From assembly GCA_002501065.1 (NCBI GenBank), contig DLRK01000024.1, positions 1 to 52,238 of the forward strand: a DNA stretch of 52,238 nt, read 5' to 3'. Below the pieces are notes generated by a model. That model ran no database searches and was not told where the DNA came from. It saw nothing but the letters and a program-made list of their open reading frames with translations. This stretch comes from Akkermansiaceae bacterium UBA7890 (GTDB lineage Bacteria > Verrucomicrobiota > Verrucomicrobiia > Verrucomicrobiales > Akkermansiaceae). A program made the position numbers and the translations under genes. Of the stretch, positions 24,699 through 34,117 are shown piece by piece; within the stretch, counting starts at the first letter, position 1, and each line of letters opens with the position of its first letter.

Positions 24699-26585
24699 GT
24701 GAAATCTGCTGTTCATTCCCGCGCCCTGCTAGTTTGCCTGGTTCTTGTGACCGGGTTCAGTGGTCTTTCGGCCCGGCTCATCTACCTTCAATGGATCGAT
24801 CGCGATACGTCGGCGCCCAAGGCGGCCCGTAATCGAACAGACAAGGAAATCATTCCGGGCAAGTTCGGGTATATCGTGGATCGAAACGACCGCATCATGG
24901 CGCGAAATCTGCCGGTCACCACCGTGATTGCGGATAAGATTCATTTGCGTGATCCGGAGGTGGCGGCGAGGGGTGTGGCCTTCGCCGAACTCGTGGACAG
25001 CAGAGAATGGATCGAGGGAACGAAGCAGGAGCGCCGCCGATTTCTGAAGCGCCGCACCCGTCGAATACGCGAGGAGTTGCCTTTGGGGGAGCTTCTCGAT
25101 CGCTATGTCGAGCACATGATACCGATCGCCGCGCGCGCCATCGGCATCAACTCACAGGAACTGGAGGAGAAACTCAGCGTAAAACTGGAGTATGTCACCA
25201 TCGCGAAGGATCTGCGGGAGGACGAGGCAGACGAGATTCAGGAAACGCTGGAGGACAACTTCATCTACGGGTTCCGCTTCGAGAAGAGAGTAAAGCGGTG
25301 GTACAGCGCCTCGAACATGGCCACCCACACCACTGGCTACGTGAATCACGAGGGGGTGGGGCAGTGCGGGTTGGAGCGTGAACTAGGCTCCCATCTGCGG
25401 GGCCGCGATGGTTACCAGATTACGAGAAAGGATCAGTCAGGACTGGTTCTGCTCACCGGTGGGGGGGTGCTCAAGCCGCCCCGGTCGGGTTTCGATGCCA
25501 GGCTCTCTCTCGATCTGAACATTCAGACCATCGTGGAAGAGGAGCTGGACTGGGGGCTCCAGAAATTTGAATCCAGCTGTGGAGCGGTTATCGTGCTTGA
25601 ACCCAAGAGCGGTGATGTCCTGGCAATTGCCAGTCGACCGCATTTCGATTTGAACCTGCGGCAGAACATGGACAAGTCGGCCATGCACTATGCGGTGCAG
25701 GGAGTCTACGAACCAGGTTCGACCTTGAAGTTGATCTCCACCGCGGCGGCGCTCGATCTGGGCATAATGAGTCCAAAGACGCAGACGTATTGCCACAACG
25801 GATACATGAGAATTCCGGGGGGCTACGTGAGAGACTACAAGGGCTTCAAGAATATTACCCTCGAGGAGGTTCTCGCCAAGTCGAGTAACATTGGAGCCTA
25901 CAAGATTGGGATGCGGGTTGGAACGAAACGCTACATGGATTATCTGCGCCGGTTCGGTTTTACTCGGAAGACAGGAATTACCCTGTCCGGGGAAGAGGGA
26001 GGCTGGACGGCCGATCCCGGCAACGGGATTAACTTCTCGCGGATTACCTATGGCTATGGAGTGGTGGTGACACCTCTCCAGATTGCCTGTGCTTACGCGA
26101 CTATTGCGAACGGCGGAGTGCGCATGAAGCCGCGCCTGGTACAGGCTCTTCTCGCAAACGATGGCACGGTGGTGCAGGAATTTCCTCCCGAGAAAGTGGA
26201 ACGCGTGGTGTCCGAAAAAACCGCGCGCAAGATGTGCGTGGCCCTTGAGACGGTGGTGAATCCGCGCGGCAAGGGCAACACCGGCAAATTCGCGGCGGTG
26301 CCCGGCTATCTTGTGTGCGGAAAGACGGGGACCGCACGTCTCTACCAGGACGGAGCATACCTTTCGGATCGTTACGCGGTCTCCTTTGCCGGATTCATGC
26401 CCCGCGACGATCCCGCCTTTGTCTGTGTGGTGGTGATCCGCGATCCCCTTACGAAAGAGATCAAGATAGGGGGAGGCTCGGTGGCGGCCCCGGTGTTCCA
26501 GCGTATTGCGGCCCGCACCGCGGCTTGCCTGAATCTTACTCCAACCGAGCCAGTGGAGGAGGCCATCGCCTCCAACGGCAGTTAG
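24699..26585 (+). CDS. ftsI: Division-specific transpeptidase FtsI (class B PBP)
   Basis: This 628-residue class B penicillin-binding protein has an N-terminal membrane anchor, a dimerisation domain (RNRTDKEIIPGKFGYIVDRN) and a transpeptidase domain. The active-site motifs are Ser341-Thr-Leu-Lys344 (GSTLK), Ser395-Ser-Asn397 and Lys542-Thr-Gly (CGKTGTA). It crosslinks septal peptidoglycan in the periplasm. No C-terminal PASTA domain is present. The linker between anchor and catalytic domain is somewhat enlarged compared with the E. coli protein. The start is GTG 24699, close behind ftsL, and murE follows after seven bases. Confidence 0.96.
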   Translation: MKSAVHSRALLVCLVLVTGFSGLSARLIYLQWIDRDTSAPKAARNRTDKEIIPGKFGYIVDRNDRIMARNLPVTTVIADKIHLRDPEVAARGVAFAELVDSREWIEGTKQERRRFLKRRTRRIREELPLGELLDRYVEHMIPIAARAIGINSQELEEKLSVKLEYVTIAKDLREDEADEIQETLEDNFIYGFRFEKRVKRWYSASNMATHTTGYVNHEGVGQCGLERELGSHLRGRDGYQITRKDQSGLVLLTGGGVLKPPRSGFDARLSLDLNIQTIVEEELDWGLQKFESSCGAVIVLEPKSGDVLAIASRPHFDLNLRQNMDKSAMHYAVQGVYEPGSTLKLISTAAALDLGIMSPKTQTYCHNGYMRIPGGYVRDYKGFKNITLEEVLAKSSNIGAYKIGMRVGTKRYMDYLRRFGFTRKTGITLSGEEGGWTADPGNGINFSRITYGYGVVVTPLQIACAYATIANGGVRMKPRLVQALLANDGTVVQEFPPEKVERVVSEKTARKMCVALETVVNPRGKGNTGKFAAVPGYLVCGKTGTARLYQDGAYLSDRYAVSFAGFMPRDDPAFVCVVVIRDPLTKEIKIGGGSVAAPVFQRIAARTAACLNLTPTEPVEEAIASNGS

Positions 26586-26592
26586 TTTTACC

Positions 26593-28095
26593 ATGATCCT
26601 GCACGAACTGATTGATCCTCTGCCCCGGGCGGCTTTGGCCGGGTCTGCGGATTGCGAGGTGTCCGGACTGCGGGACGACAGCCGGAAGGTGGAGCCCGGT
26701 GATCTCTTTGTGGCAGTGAAAGGCGATACCGTCGATGGACATGATTTTATCGAGGTGGCCCTGAAAGCGGGAGCCTGCGCCATTGTGGCGGAAACGTCGG
26801 CCTGTTCAGATCTTCCCGAAGGTGTGAGCTGGGTGCTGGTGCCCGATTCGCGCCAGGCTCTGGGTATCCTGTCCAGCGTGTGGTGCGGGAACCCGTCCTC
26901 CGATCTGCGGGTGGCGGGAGTGACCGGGACGAACGGGAAGACCACTACGGCTTTTCTCATTCACCGAATTCTGAAGCAGACGATGCAGCGAGCCGGCCTG
27001 ATCGGAACGGTGATCTTTGATGATGGTTCGAAACAGGAGATGGCCAATTTTACCACGCCCGGCACGATCAAGCTGCAGGAGCTTCTGGGGCGCATGCGGG
27101 ACAACAGGTGCCCGGGAGTGGTCCTGGAGGTGTCGTCGCAGGGGTTGGAGCAGGGACGGGCGGATGCCATTGCCTTCGACGTGGCGGTCTTCACCAATCT
27201 GAGCCAGGATCACCTCGACTATCACGGTACGATGGAGAGGTATTTCGCCTCCAAGCGCCGCCTCTTTGACAGCGTAGCAGACGACGTGGCCGGGAAAAGA
27301 CCCACGGCCGTGGTCAATCGCGACGACTTCCACGGGGAAATTCTGGTCCGCGAGTATGCCGATCGGGTCAATTTGATCACCTACGGATTCGGAGTGGATT
27401 GCGACTTCAGGGCTGGCAACGTGAAACAGACTTCCCAGGGTGCTCAGTTCCAGCTCTTTGCCAAGGGCAAGTCCTATCTGGTCCGCCTCCCACTCATCGG
27501 CCGGTTCAATGTCTGCAACGCGCTGGCCGCACTCGGAGCCACTTCGGCCCTGCGGGTGTCCATGCGTGAGGCGGTGGCGGCCCTCGCCGGTGTGCCTCAG
27601 GTGCCGGGACGCATGGAGTGTGTTGGATCAGTGGATGGAGCTACAGTCTTCGTGGATTACGCGCACACGCCTGACGCTCTCGACAATGTATGCCGTACCT
27701 TGCGTGAACTCGATCCACGCCGTCTTATTACCGTCTTTGGTTGCGGAGGTGATCGCGATCGCGACAAGCGTCCACTCATGGGCAAGGCCGCCTCGCTGCA
27801 CAGTGACTATTGCGTGGTGACCTCCGACAACCCTCGCTCGGAGGATCCGGAGAGCATCATCGCAGATATTGAGCGCGGCATGTCGGGATCAATTTATGAG
27901 CGGGTGGTGAACCGGGAAGAGGCTATTCAGACGGCGGTGCAGGAGGCCCGGGGTGGGGATGTGGTGCTTATTGCGGGCAAAGGGCACGAGGATTACCAGG
28001 AATTCGCGGACGGGCGGATTCCGTTCGATGATCGCAAGCAGACACGTGTGGCCATGGATGCGCGCCGCAAGGCCCGGGGAGAGGAACGCTCATGA
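26593..28095 (+). CDS. murE: UDP-MurNAc-L-Ala-D-Glu:meso-diaminopimelate ligase
   Basis: This 500-residue Mur ligase has the ATP loop GVTGTNGKTTTAF, the central VLEVSSQGLEQGR segment and the C-terminal TSDNPRSEDPESI. The DNPR motif in the last domain is the recognised marker of meso-DAP rather than lysine specificity. The cell wall is therefore DAP-type, as expected for a Gram-negative organism. It acts in the cytoplasm as the third amino-acid ligase. The stop overlaps the murF ATG by four bases. Confidence 0.97.
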   Translation: MILHELIDPLPRAALAGSADCEVSGLRDDSRKVEPGDLFVAVKGDTVDGHDFIEVALKAGACAIVAETSACSDLPEGVSWVLVPDSRQALGILSSVWCGNPSSDLRVAGVTGTNGKTTTAFLIHRILKQTMQRAGLIGTVIFDDGSKQEMANFTTPGTIKLQELLGRMRDNRCPGVVLEVSSQGLEQGRADAIAFDVAVFTNLSQDHLDYHGTMERYFASKRRLFDSVADDVAGKRPTAVVNRDDFHGEILVREYADRVNLITYGFGVDCDFRAGNVKQTSQGAQFQLFAKGKSYLVRLPLIGRFNVCNALAALGATSALRVSMREAVAALAGVPQVPGRMECVGSVDGATVFVDYAHTPDALDNVCRTLRELDPRRLITVFGCGGDRDRDKRPLMGKAASLHSDYCVVTSDNPRSEDPESIIADIERGMSGSIYERVVNREEAIQTAVQEARGGDVVLIAGKGHEDYQEFADGRIPFDDRKQTRVAMDARRKARGEERS

Positions 28096-29480
28096 ACACT
28101 TACCCGATCCAGAAGCTGAGCGATGCGATGGGCGGAAAACTCATCTCGGGAGAAGGAGACGCCCTGGTCGAATCCGGGGTGTCCACCGACACGCGCAGTG
28201 TGGCGCCGGGCGCCCTCTTTATTGCCCTGTCCGGCGAGAACTTCGATGCCCACGATTTCCTGGACCAGGCCGTGGCCGCCGGGGCCGCCGGACTGGTGGT
28301 CCGGAACCTCCCCGCTGGTCTGGATCCCGGGAGGAGTGCGGTGATCCAGGTGAACGACACCCTCCTCGCGCTGCAGAAGCTGGCCCATTGGTACCGGGAA
28401 AAACTCGATGTGGTGGTGATCGGGATCACCGGATCGAATGGCAAGACCACTACGAAGGATTTTGCATCATCCGTGATCGGGCAGCGCTACCAGGTTCATG
28501 CCACGAAGGGGAATCTCAACAATCACATCGGGTTGCCCCTGACGGTATTGGAGACAGACGACGACGATGACGTGCTCGTCGTGGAGATGGGAATGAACCA
28601 TTCCGGCGAAATTGCACCGCTGTGTGAGATCGCGCAGCCGCACATCGGGATCATTACCAACATCGGGCATGCGCACATCGAGTTCATGGGGAGCCGGGAG
28701 GCCATCGCGGAGGAGAAGGGAGCCCTCGCACGTTCACTTCCGGAGGTGGGAACACTTCTGGTGACTGCCGGATGCGAGTTTGCGAACTACTTCGGGGCCC
28801 GTAGCCATGCGCGTTCGGTATCGGTGGGTAACGGGCGCGGGGTGATTCGAGCCGAAGGACTACAACTTACGGAGGCGGGTTCCGAATTCGAGCTCGTCAT
28901 CGACGGAGAGGAGAGTTCCCACGTGCAACTTGCGGTAGCCGGTAAGCACATGGTGAACAATGCTCTCCTGGCGGCGGGAGCGGGCTGGGTGCTCGGATTG
29001 ACACCGGATGAACTGGCCTCTGGCATGGAGGCCGTCCAGTTGACCGGCGGTCGCCTGCGGCGTTTCGATCATGACGGGATCACCGTGTATGACGACACCT
29101 ACAATGCCAACCCGGACTCGATGCGGGCCGCTATTAGCGTGGTGGCCGAGCTGGCCACCGGTAATGGCAGCACCCGGACAGTTGTATTGGGAATGATGGG
29201 GGAACTGGGCTGCGTCTCTGAAGAGATGCACCAGCAGGTGGGCGCGCATGCGGCCCAACAGAACCTGCGGGTGGTTAGCGTGGGAGCCGAGGCGGCAGGA
29301 ATAGCGGAGGGGGCCCGGGAGGGAGGAGCGCCTGCGGTGGAGCATTTTGATCAGTATGAGGACGCTGCCAGGTGGCTACGAGAGACGCTGCGGGCGGGTG
29401 ACGTGGTCCTCTTCAAAGGCAGTCGGACGGCGGCCGTGGAGCAGGTTATGAACCAGGTCTTTCCCGAAAACGAAAACTGA
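28092..29480 (+). CDS. murF: UDP-MurNAc-tripeptide:D-Ala-D-Ala ligase
   Basis: This 462-residue Mur ligase has the ATP loop GITGSNGKTTTKDF, the metal-binding VVEMGMNHSGEI, TNIGHAHIEFMGS and the later YDDTYNANPDSM and VLGMMGELG, all characteristic of MurF. It adds the D-Ala-D-Ala dipeptide made by Ddl, which is encoded further along the cluster. ATG 28092 overlaps the murE stop (ATGA), and its stop shares one base with the mraY start (TGATG), indicating tight translational coupling. Length is typical. Confidence 0.97.
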   Translation: MNTYPIQKLSDAMGGKLISGEGDALVESGVSTDTRSVAPGALFIALSGENFDAHDFLDQAVAAGAAGLVVRNLPAGLDPGRSAVIQVNDTLLALQKLAHWYREKLDVVVIGITGSNGKTTTKDFASSVIGQRYQVHATKGNLNNHIGLPLTVLETDDDDDVLVVEMGMNHSGEIAPLCEIAQPHIGIITNIGHAHIEFMGSREAIAEEKGALARSLPEVGTLLVTAGCEFANYFGARSHARSVSVGNGRGVIRAEGLQLTEAGSEFELVIDGEESSHVQLAVAGKHMVNNALLAAGAGWVLGLTPDELASGMEAVQLTGGRLRRFDHDGITVYDDTYNANPDSMRAAISVVAELATGNGSTRTVVLGMMGELGCVSEEMHQQVGAHAAQQNLRVVSVGAEAAGIAEGAREGGAPAVEHFDQYEDAARWLRETLRAGDVVLFKGSRTAAVEQVMNQVFPENEN

Positions 29481-30727
29481 TGTTTTACTGGCTATACGAA
29501 CAATGGGAACAAGCCCGGGCCTCCGGTGCGGGTTGGGCTGATCCGTTCAGTTTTCTCAATATCCTCCAGTATATCACGGTCCGGGCGGGACTCGCTACCA
29601 TCCTGTCCTTCCTTTTCATTCTCATCTCTGGGCCGAGGGTCATCCGCAAGCTCATTTCGCTCAAGGTGGGTCAACCCATCCGTAGTGCGGAGGAAGTGCA
29701 CAAGTTGGCAGAATTGCATGGCGACAAGGCGGGCACTCCTACCATGGGAGGAGTGCTCATCCTAGGAGCAGTTCTCTTGGCAGTGCTTCTGTGCGGTCGG
29801 GCGCTCAATCCCTTCGTTGCAGTCACCTGCTGCGTGATGCTTGCTCTCGGATTGCTGGGGTTCATGGACGACTACAACAAGGTGGTTCGTAAGAACTCAG
29901 AAGGCATCAGTGCGCGGCAGAAACTTTTCTGGCAGTTTGTGATCGGTGGCCTGGCGGCCTGCTTTCTCTTCTTCAAGCCCGAGGTTTCCGGCTTCGGACT
30001 CAGTGACAGCAAGGTGATGGAGGAGAGGCAGGGTTACTTTCTTGAAGTTTCGGATGGGGTGGGCACGGATGCAGGGGGCGGAGTCTCCGAACCGGTGGTG
30101 CAGCACTTTAAGGTCAGCGAGATCAGTTTTCCGCTGATGCGAAAGCCTTTTCTCAGCCTCTCCTGGCTGGCCATTCCTTTCTTCATGATCATCATCACGG
30201 GTTGTTCCAATGCGGTGAATCTTACCGATGGGCTCGACGGACTGGCTACTGGTTGCACCATCACGGTTTCCCTGGCTTACGCCGTAATAGCCTATCTGGC
30301 GGGCCGCCTGATCGGCTTGGAGTATCTGCACATCCCGTTCCATCCGTTGCTGGGAGAGCTCACGGTGGTTCTTATGGCGCTGGTGGGGGCCGGGATGGGA
30401 TTCCTCTGGTGGAATTGCCACCCCGCCAAGGTCTTCATGGGGGATACGGGTTCGCTTGCCATCGGCGGTGCGCTGGCCACCGCCGCGATCTGCATCAAGC
30501 AGGAACTTCTCCTTGTCATCATCGGCGGAGTATTCGTGGCAGAAGCTCTCTCCGTCATCCTTCAGGTAGGCAGCTTCAAGTTGCGTGGAAAACGCATCTT
30601 CGCGATGGCTCCCGTCCACCATCATTTTGAATTGCGGGGCTGGCATGAAAGTCAGGTCATCACCCGCTTCTGGATTATTTCAATTGTGCTCGCCATGGCG
30701 GGTCTGGGGCTTCTCAAGATAATTTAA
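29480..30727 (+). CDS. mraY: Phospho-N-acetylmuramoyl-pentapeptide transferase (MraY)
   Basis: The 415-residue integral membrane enzyme forms lipid I. Conserved signatures are TPTMGG, MDDYNKV with the paired catalytic-site aspartates, NLTDGLDGLATG, FMGDTGSLA and the HHHFELRGWHE loop. About ten hydrophobic segments are visible. It is some 50 residues longer than common MraY (about 360). The extra length is a polar, glycine-rich insertion around residues 175-215, between two membrane segments, probably a loop outside the catalytic face. Function should be unaffected. Confidence 0.97.
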   Translation: MFYWLYEQWEQARASGAGWADPFSFLNILQYITVRAGLATILSFLFILISGPRVIRKLISLKVGQPIRSAEEVHKLAELHGDKAGTPTMGGVLILGAVLLAVLLCGRALNPFVAVTCCVMLALGLLGFMDDYNKVVRKNSEGISARQKLFWQFVIGGLAACFLFFKPEVSGFGLSDSKVMEERQGYFLEVSDGVGTDAGGGVSEPVVQHFKVSEISFPLMRKPFLSLSWLAIPFFMIIITGCSNAVNLTDGLDGLATGCTITVSLAYAVIAYLAGRLIGLEYLHIPFHPLLGELTVVLMALVGAGMGFLWWNCHPAKVFMGDTGSLAIGGALATAAICIKQELLLVIIGGVFVAEALSVILQVGSFKLRGKRIFAMAPVHHHFELRGWHESQVITRFWIISIVLAMAGLGLLKII

Positions 30728-30731
30728 CGAA

Positions 30732-32039
30732 ATGAATCTCGCTGGTCAGAAAGTTGCGATCCTGGGAGCCGGACGGAGTGGTCGGGCTGCCGCGCAGCTG
30801 GCGTTGCGCCAGGGTGGGTCGGTCACCCTCTACGATTCGGCCTCTTCCGGGACCTTCGCGGGCGTGGCGGCGGAGATTGCCCGTCAGCCCGGAGCGACCA
30901 CGGAGACGGGTCGGGGCTGCGAGGCTGATCTGGTGGTGATCAGTCCGGGTATCGAGACGGGAGGTGAATTCGCGCAATCCTTTGCCCAGGGGGCCGGGGA
31001 ATTCATAGGGGAGACCGAGTTTGCCGCGCGATTCTATCAAGGGCGCGTGGTGGGTATCACGGGCACCAACGGAAAGACCACCACCACCGAGTTGGTGCAG
31101 CGCATGGTAAGGGCCGAAGGGATGAGCTGTGAAGCATGTGGTAATTACGGCCGCCCGTTTGCCGATGTTGTTCTGGGAAACGATCACCCGGAGGCAGTTT
31201 CCCTGGAATTGTCCTCCTTCCAACTCGAGTCCATTGAGACCTTTCGTCCCGATGTGGCGGTCTGGCTCAATTTTTCTTCCGATCACATGGATCGCTACCG
31301 GAGTGTGGAAGAGTATCATGCAGCCAAGCGGCGCATCTTCGAGAACCAGCAACCCGGGGACACCGCGGTGGTGCGTCTCGGGGAAGAAGTGGGTGACCTT
31401 GCCGCACGACGCGTCAGTTTCTCCGGCACTGAGTCTGGCGGCGATTATGAGTTGCAGGGAAGCTCCATTGTTTCGGATGGAAGCATGGTCCTGAATCTTT
31501 ACACAACCCGCCTGCGGGGTGTTCACAATGCCGAGAATGTGATGGCGGCAGTGGCGGCTGTGGAGGCCCTGGGAGTCTCACGTGAAGCGGCGTCGGAGGC
31601 GCTGGCCGGGTATGCCCCCCCGTTGCACCGTTGCGAACTGATCCGAACCCTCGATGGGGTGGAATACATCAACGACTCCAAAGCCACGAACCTGCATGCC
31701 CTGGAGGCCGCCCTCCTGTCCCAGGATCGCCCCACCATTCTTATTGCGGGCGGAAAAGAGAAGGGACTGGACTACGAACCGCTCCTGCCGCACCTGGAGA
31801 AATCTGTGGAGACGGCCGTGGTGTTTGGCGAGATCCGGGATCGATTGGCTGCCATCTTTTCGCAGGCTGTGACCACCCGGGTTGCGGAGAGCCTGGAGGA
31901 AGCGGTAGGCATCGCGCGGAATGCGGCCCCCCACGGGAGCACGATCCTCTTTTCTCCCGGCACTTCCTCCTTTGACATGTTTTCCGGCTATGAGGAACGC
32001 GGTGACACGTTCCGGGCCACTGTGCAGGCCCTCAGGTGA
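30732..32039 (+). CDS. murD: UDP-N-acetylmuramoyl-L-alanine:D-glutamate ligase
   Basis: This 435-residue Mur ligase opens with a Rossmann-like VAILGAGRSGRAA. It has the ATP loop GITGTNGKTTTTEL, the conserved LELSSFQLES, NFSSDHMDRY and the C-terminal INDSKATNLHALEAAL and ILIAGGKEKGLDY. It adds D-glutamate to UDP-MurNAc-L-Ala in the cytoplasm. It starts four bases after mraY. The LysM gene follows after 34 bases. Confidence 0.97.
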   Translation: MNLAGQKVAILGAGRSGRAAAQLALRQGGSVTLYDSASSGTFAGVAAEIARQPGATTETGRGCEADLVVISPGIETGGEFAQSFAQGAGEFIGETEFAARFYQGRVVGITGTNGKTTTTELVQRMVRAEGMSCEACGNYGRPFADVVLGNDHPEAVSLELSSFQLESIETFRPDVAVWLNFSSDHMDRYRSVEEYHAAKRRIFENQQPGDTAVVRLGEEVGDLAARRVSFSGTESGGDYELQGSSIVSDGSMVLNLYTTRLRGVHNAENVMAAVAAVEALGVSREAASEALAGYAPPLHRCELIRTLDGVEYINDSKATNLHALEAALLSQDRPTILIAGGKEKGLDYEPLLPHLEKSVETAVVFGEIRDRLAAIFSQAVTTRVAESLEEAVGIARNAAPHGSTILFSPGTSSFDMFSGYEERGDTFRATVQALR

Positions 32040-32073
32040 GGGCCCTAATTTCAACCGATAACAAACACCCCAG

Positions 32074-32922
32074 ATGAAAAGACAATCGTTCCAGAAAAAG
32101 AGACTTCCGACAGGCGGAGGGAGCCTGTTTGTGTTCCATTCCAGGACTCCCCGTCGGAAGAAGCAGCGGGTGGCCGCCAGCGTCGACCTGGCTTCCGAAG
32201 TTCCCAACCTCGGTGTGGCAAGAGCCCTCCTGGTGATCCTCGTCCTTCATGTGGCGGCCATTGCCGCCATCTTCATTCATAACCGGGTGACGGACGACGA
32301 CGTTGTGACCACAGGCAGTGAGTCGAAAAATGCGACCTCGGCTTTCGGCAGGCAGGACAGGGAGTCGGCGACTGCTGCCAAGGGCGGCGAGACCTTCTAC
32401 TTTGTCTCGACGGGCGATACCTATGAGCGCATTGCCCGGTTGAAGAGTGTTGATGCGCAGGAACTGCGGGATCTCAACAATGGCAAGGGTCTGGATCCTG
32501 GCGCCATCCTGCGCATTCCCACCAACAGGATTGCATCTACGGCGGAGACTGCATCCGGTAATCCGGTTCCCGTTTCCGATGCCCCGGAACCACCAATTAC
32601 GCCCGTCAACCAGGTGTCCGCGGTGGTGGAGCCGAGGGTGCCCCGGTCCGGGGAGAAAGGGGCGACCTCCTCCACCGTCAGGGGAGGTCGGGAACAAGCC
32701 GCGCCGCCCTCCCGCCTGCAGGGTGGAGACCCGACTCCGGCGTCTTCCAGACAGGTCCCAGCCCCTGAGCAGGGCAGGATCTATGCCGTAAAGAGTGGCG
32801 ACACTGCCTGGGGAATTGCGCAGCAGCATGATGTCTCGGTCCAGGAGCTTCTGGAAGCCAATGAAATCAAGGATGCGCGCAGGTTGCAGGTGAACATGAA
32901 ACTCCGCATTCCGACCCGCTGA
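32074..32922 (+). CDS. Membrane-anchored protein with two LysM domains, within the dcw cluster
   Basis: The 282-residue product has a basic cytoplasmic N-terminus (about 1-48, rich in Lys/Arg) and one transmembrane helix (about 50-70, LLVILVLHVAAIAAIFI). An N-terminal LysM follows (about 109-150, from YFVSTGDTYERIA to LRIPTN). After a Pro/Ser-rich linker comes a C-terminal LysM (about 233-281, from YAVKSGDTAWGIA to LRIPTR). LysM binds peptidoglycan glycan strands, so the protein should face the periplasm and touch the wall. It sits between murD and ftsW, where no such gene exists in standard clusters, and may be a divisome-associated wall-binding factor. That role is inference. Confidence 0.85.
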   Translation: MKRQSFQKKRLPTGGGSLFVFHSRTPRRKKQRVAASVDLASEVPNLGVARALLVILVLHVAAIAAIFIHNRVTDDDVVTTGSESKNATSAFGRQDRESATAAKGGETFYFVSTGDTYERIARLKSVDAQELRDLNNGKGLDPGAILRIPTNRIASTAETASGNPVPVSDAPEPPITPVNQVSAVVEPRVPRSGEKGATSSTVRGGREQAAPPSRLQGGDPTPASSRQVPAPEQGRIYAVKSGDTAWGIAQQHDVSVQELLEANEIKDARRLQVNMKLRIPTR

Positions 32923-32949
32923 GGGAAGGAATGACGCCAATCTGCCACC

Positions 32950-34101
32950 ATGGGTCGCCGCGCTGCCATCATCCTCTGCATCTCCGTTGCCATTCTGGTG
33001 GCGCTGGGGCTCATCATGCTCGCGAGCACCAGTGCCTGGGTCTACGGGGTGGATGATGATCCCTATCTGCTCGTCAAGCGGCAGGGAATCTTTACCGGGG
33101 TAGGGCTTCTTGCGGCTCTGGTGGCTGGATGTATTGATTACCGGATCCTGCGCAGGATATGGATGCCGCTCCTCATCGCAGGATGCGTGCTCCTGACGCT
33201 CTGTTATGTGCCTGGGGTGCAGGTGGAGGTGAAGGGTGAAGCACGCTGGATCTGGGCCCCCGTGATCGGACGCTTCCAACCATCCGAGGTGGCCAAGCTG
33301 GTAGTGATTATCGCACTGGCAGCGTGGTTTGCGCAGCACCAGGCGGAAGCCAGGTCGTTCCTGCGGGGTTTTGTGCTACCCGGTCTATTGCTGGGAATCC
33401 CGGTGGCGCTCATCTTCTTCGAGAAAGACATGGGGACCGCGGTGGCGCTGGGTGGAGCAGGTTTCCTCTTGATGTTTACGGCCGGGACCCGGGTGTCACT
33501 GCTGAGTCTGGTCGCGGTGGTTGGGATTCTGGGACTCTACAAGGCGGTGGAGAGTGATCCCTATCGCCGCATGAAGTTTGAGGCGCTGCTGAATCTTGAT
33601 GATCCGGAGGTTCAGCGCAAGGCGGGCTACCAGCAGTACCGGGCCAAGCTCGCTCTGGCATCGGGGGGACTCATGGGGGCGGGACTGGGTAACGGCGCCG
33701 AGAAGCACGGCTACCTGCCGGAGGCTCATACCGACTTCATCTTCCCGGTGGCGGGCGAGGAACTGGGCCTCCTCTGCACCCTGGGAATCGTTTTCTGCTT
33801 TGTTCTGATCAGCACATCAGGAATCTCGATTGCGCTGCATGCATCCGACCGGTTCGGCAAGCTGCTGGGGCTCGGACTTACGGCGGTGATCGCCCTGCCG
33901 GCTCTGATGAACATCGGGGTTGTCACCAGTGTCCTGCCCAACACCGGGTTGCCACTGCCTTTTGTGAGCTACGGGGGCACCAATCTGGTCTTTACACTTG
34001 CGGCGATGGGTCTGCTTGTCAGTCTGCACCGACGTGCCTATTACGCCGAATGTGCCGAGATGCCCATCATCAAGGAGAAGCAGCTCGCGCTGAAGATCTA
34101 G
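32950..34101 (+). CDS. ftsW: SEDS peptidoglycan glycosyltransferase FtsW
   Basis: This 383-residue SEDS-family membrane protein has about ten hydrophobic helices. Family signatures are GEARWIW, FQPSEVAKL, EKDMGTAV, the long loop with GYQQYRAKLALASGGLMGAGLG (split by variable residues), LPEAHTDFIFPVAGEELG and PNTGLPLPFVSYGG. It polymerises lipid II at the septum with FtsI. Position between murD/LysM and murG supports FtsW rather than RodA. It starts at ATG 32950, 27 bases after the LysM gene. Confidence 0.95.
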   Translation: MGRRAAIILCISVAILVALGLIMLASTSAWVYGVDDDPYLLVKRQGIFTGVGLLAALVAGCIDYRILRRIWMPLLIAGCVLLTLCYVPGVQVEVKGEARWIWAPVIGRFQPSEVAKLVVIIALAAWFAQHQAEARSFLRGFVLPGLLLGIPVALIFFEKDMGTAVALGGAGFLLMFTAGTRVSLLSLVAVVGILGLYKAVESDPYRRMKFEALLNLDDPEVQRKAGYQQYRAKLALASGGLMGAGLGNGAEKHGYLPEAHTDFIFPVAGEELGLLCTLGIVFCFVLISTSGISIALHASDRFGKLLGLGLTAVIALPALMNIGVVTSVLPNTGLPLPFVSYGGTNLVFTLAAMGLLVSLHRRAYYAECAEMPIIKEKQLALKI

Positions 34102-34117
34102 CGAGGTAAAGCCCCGG

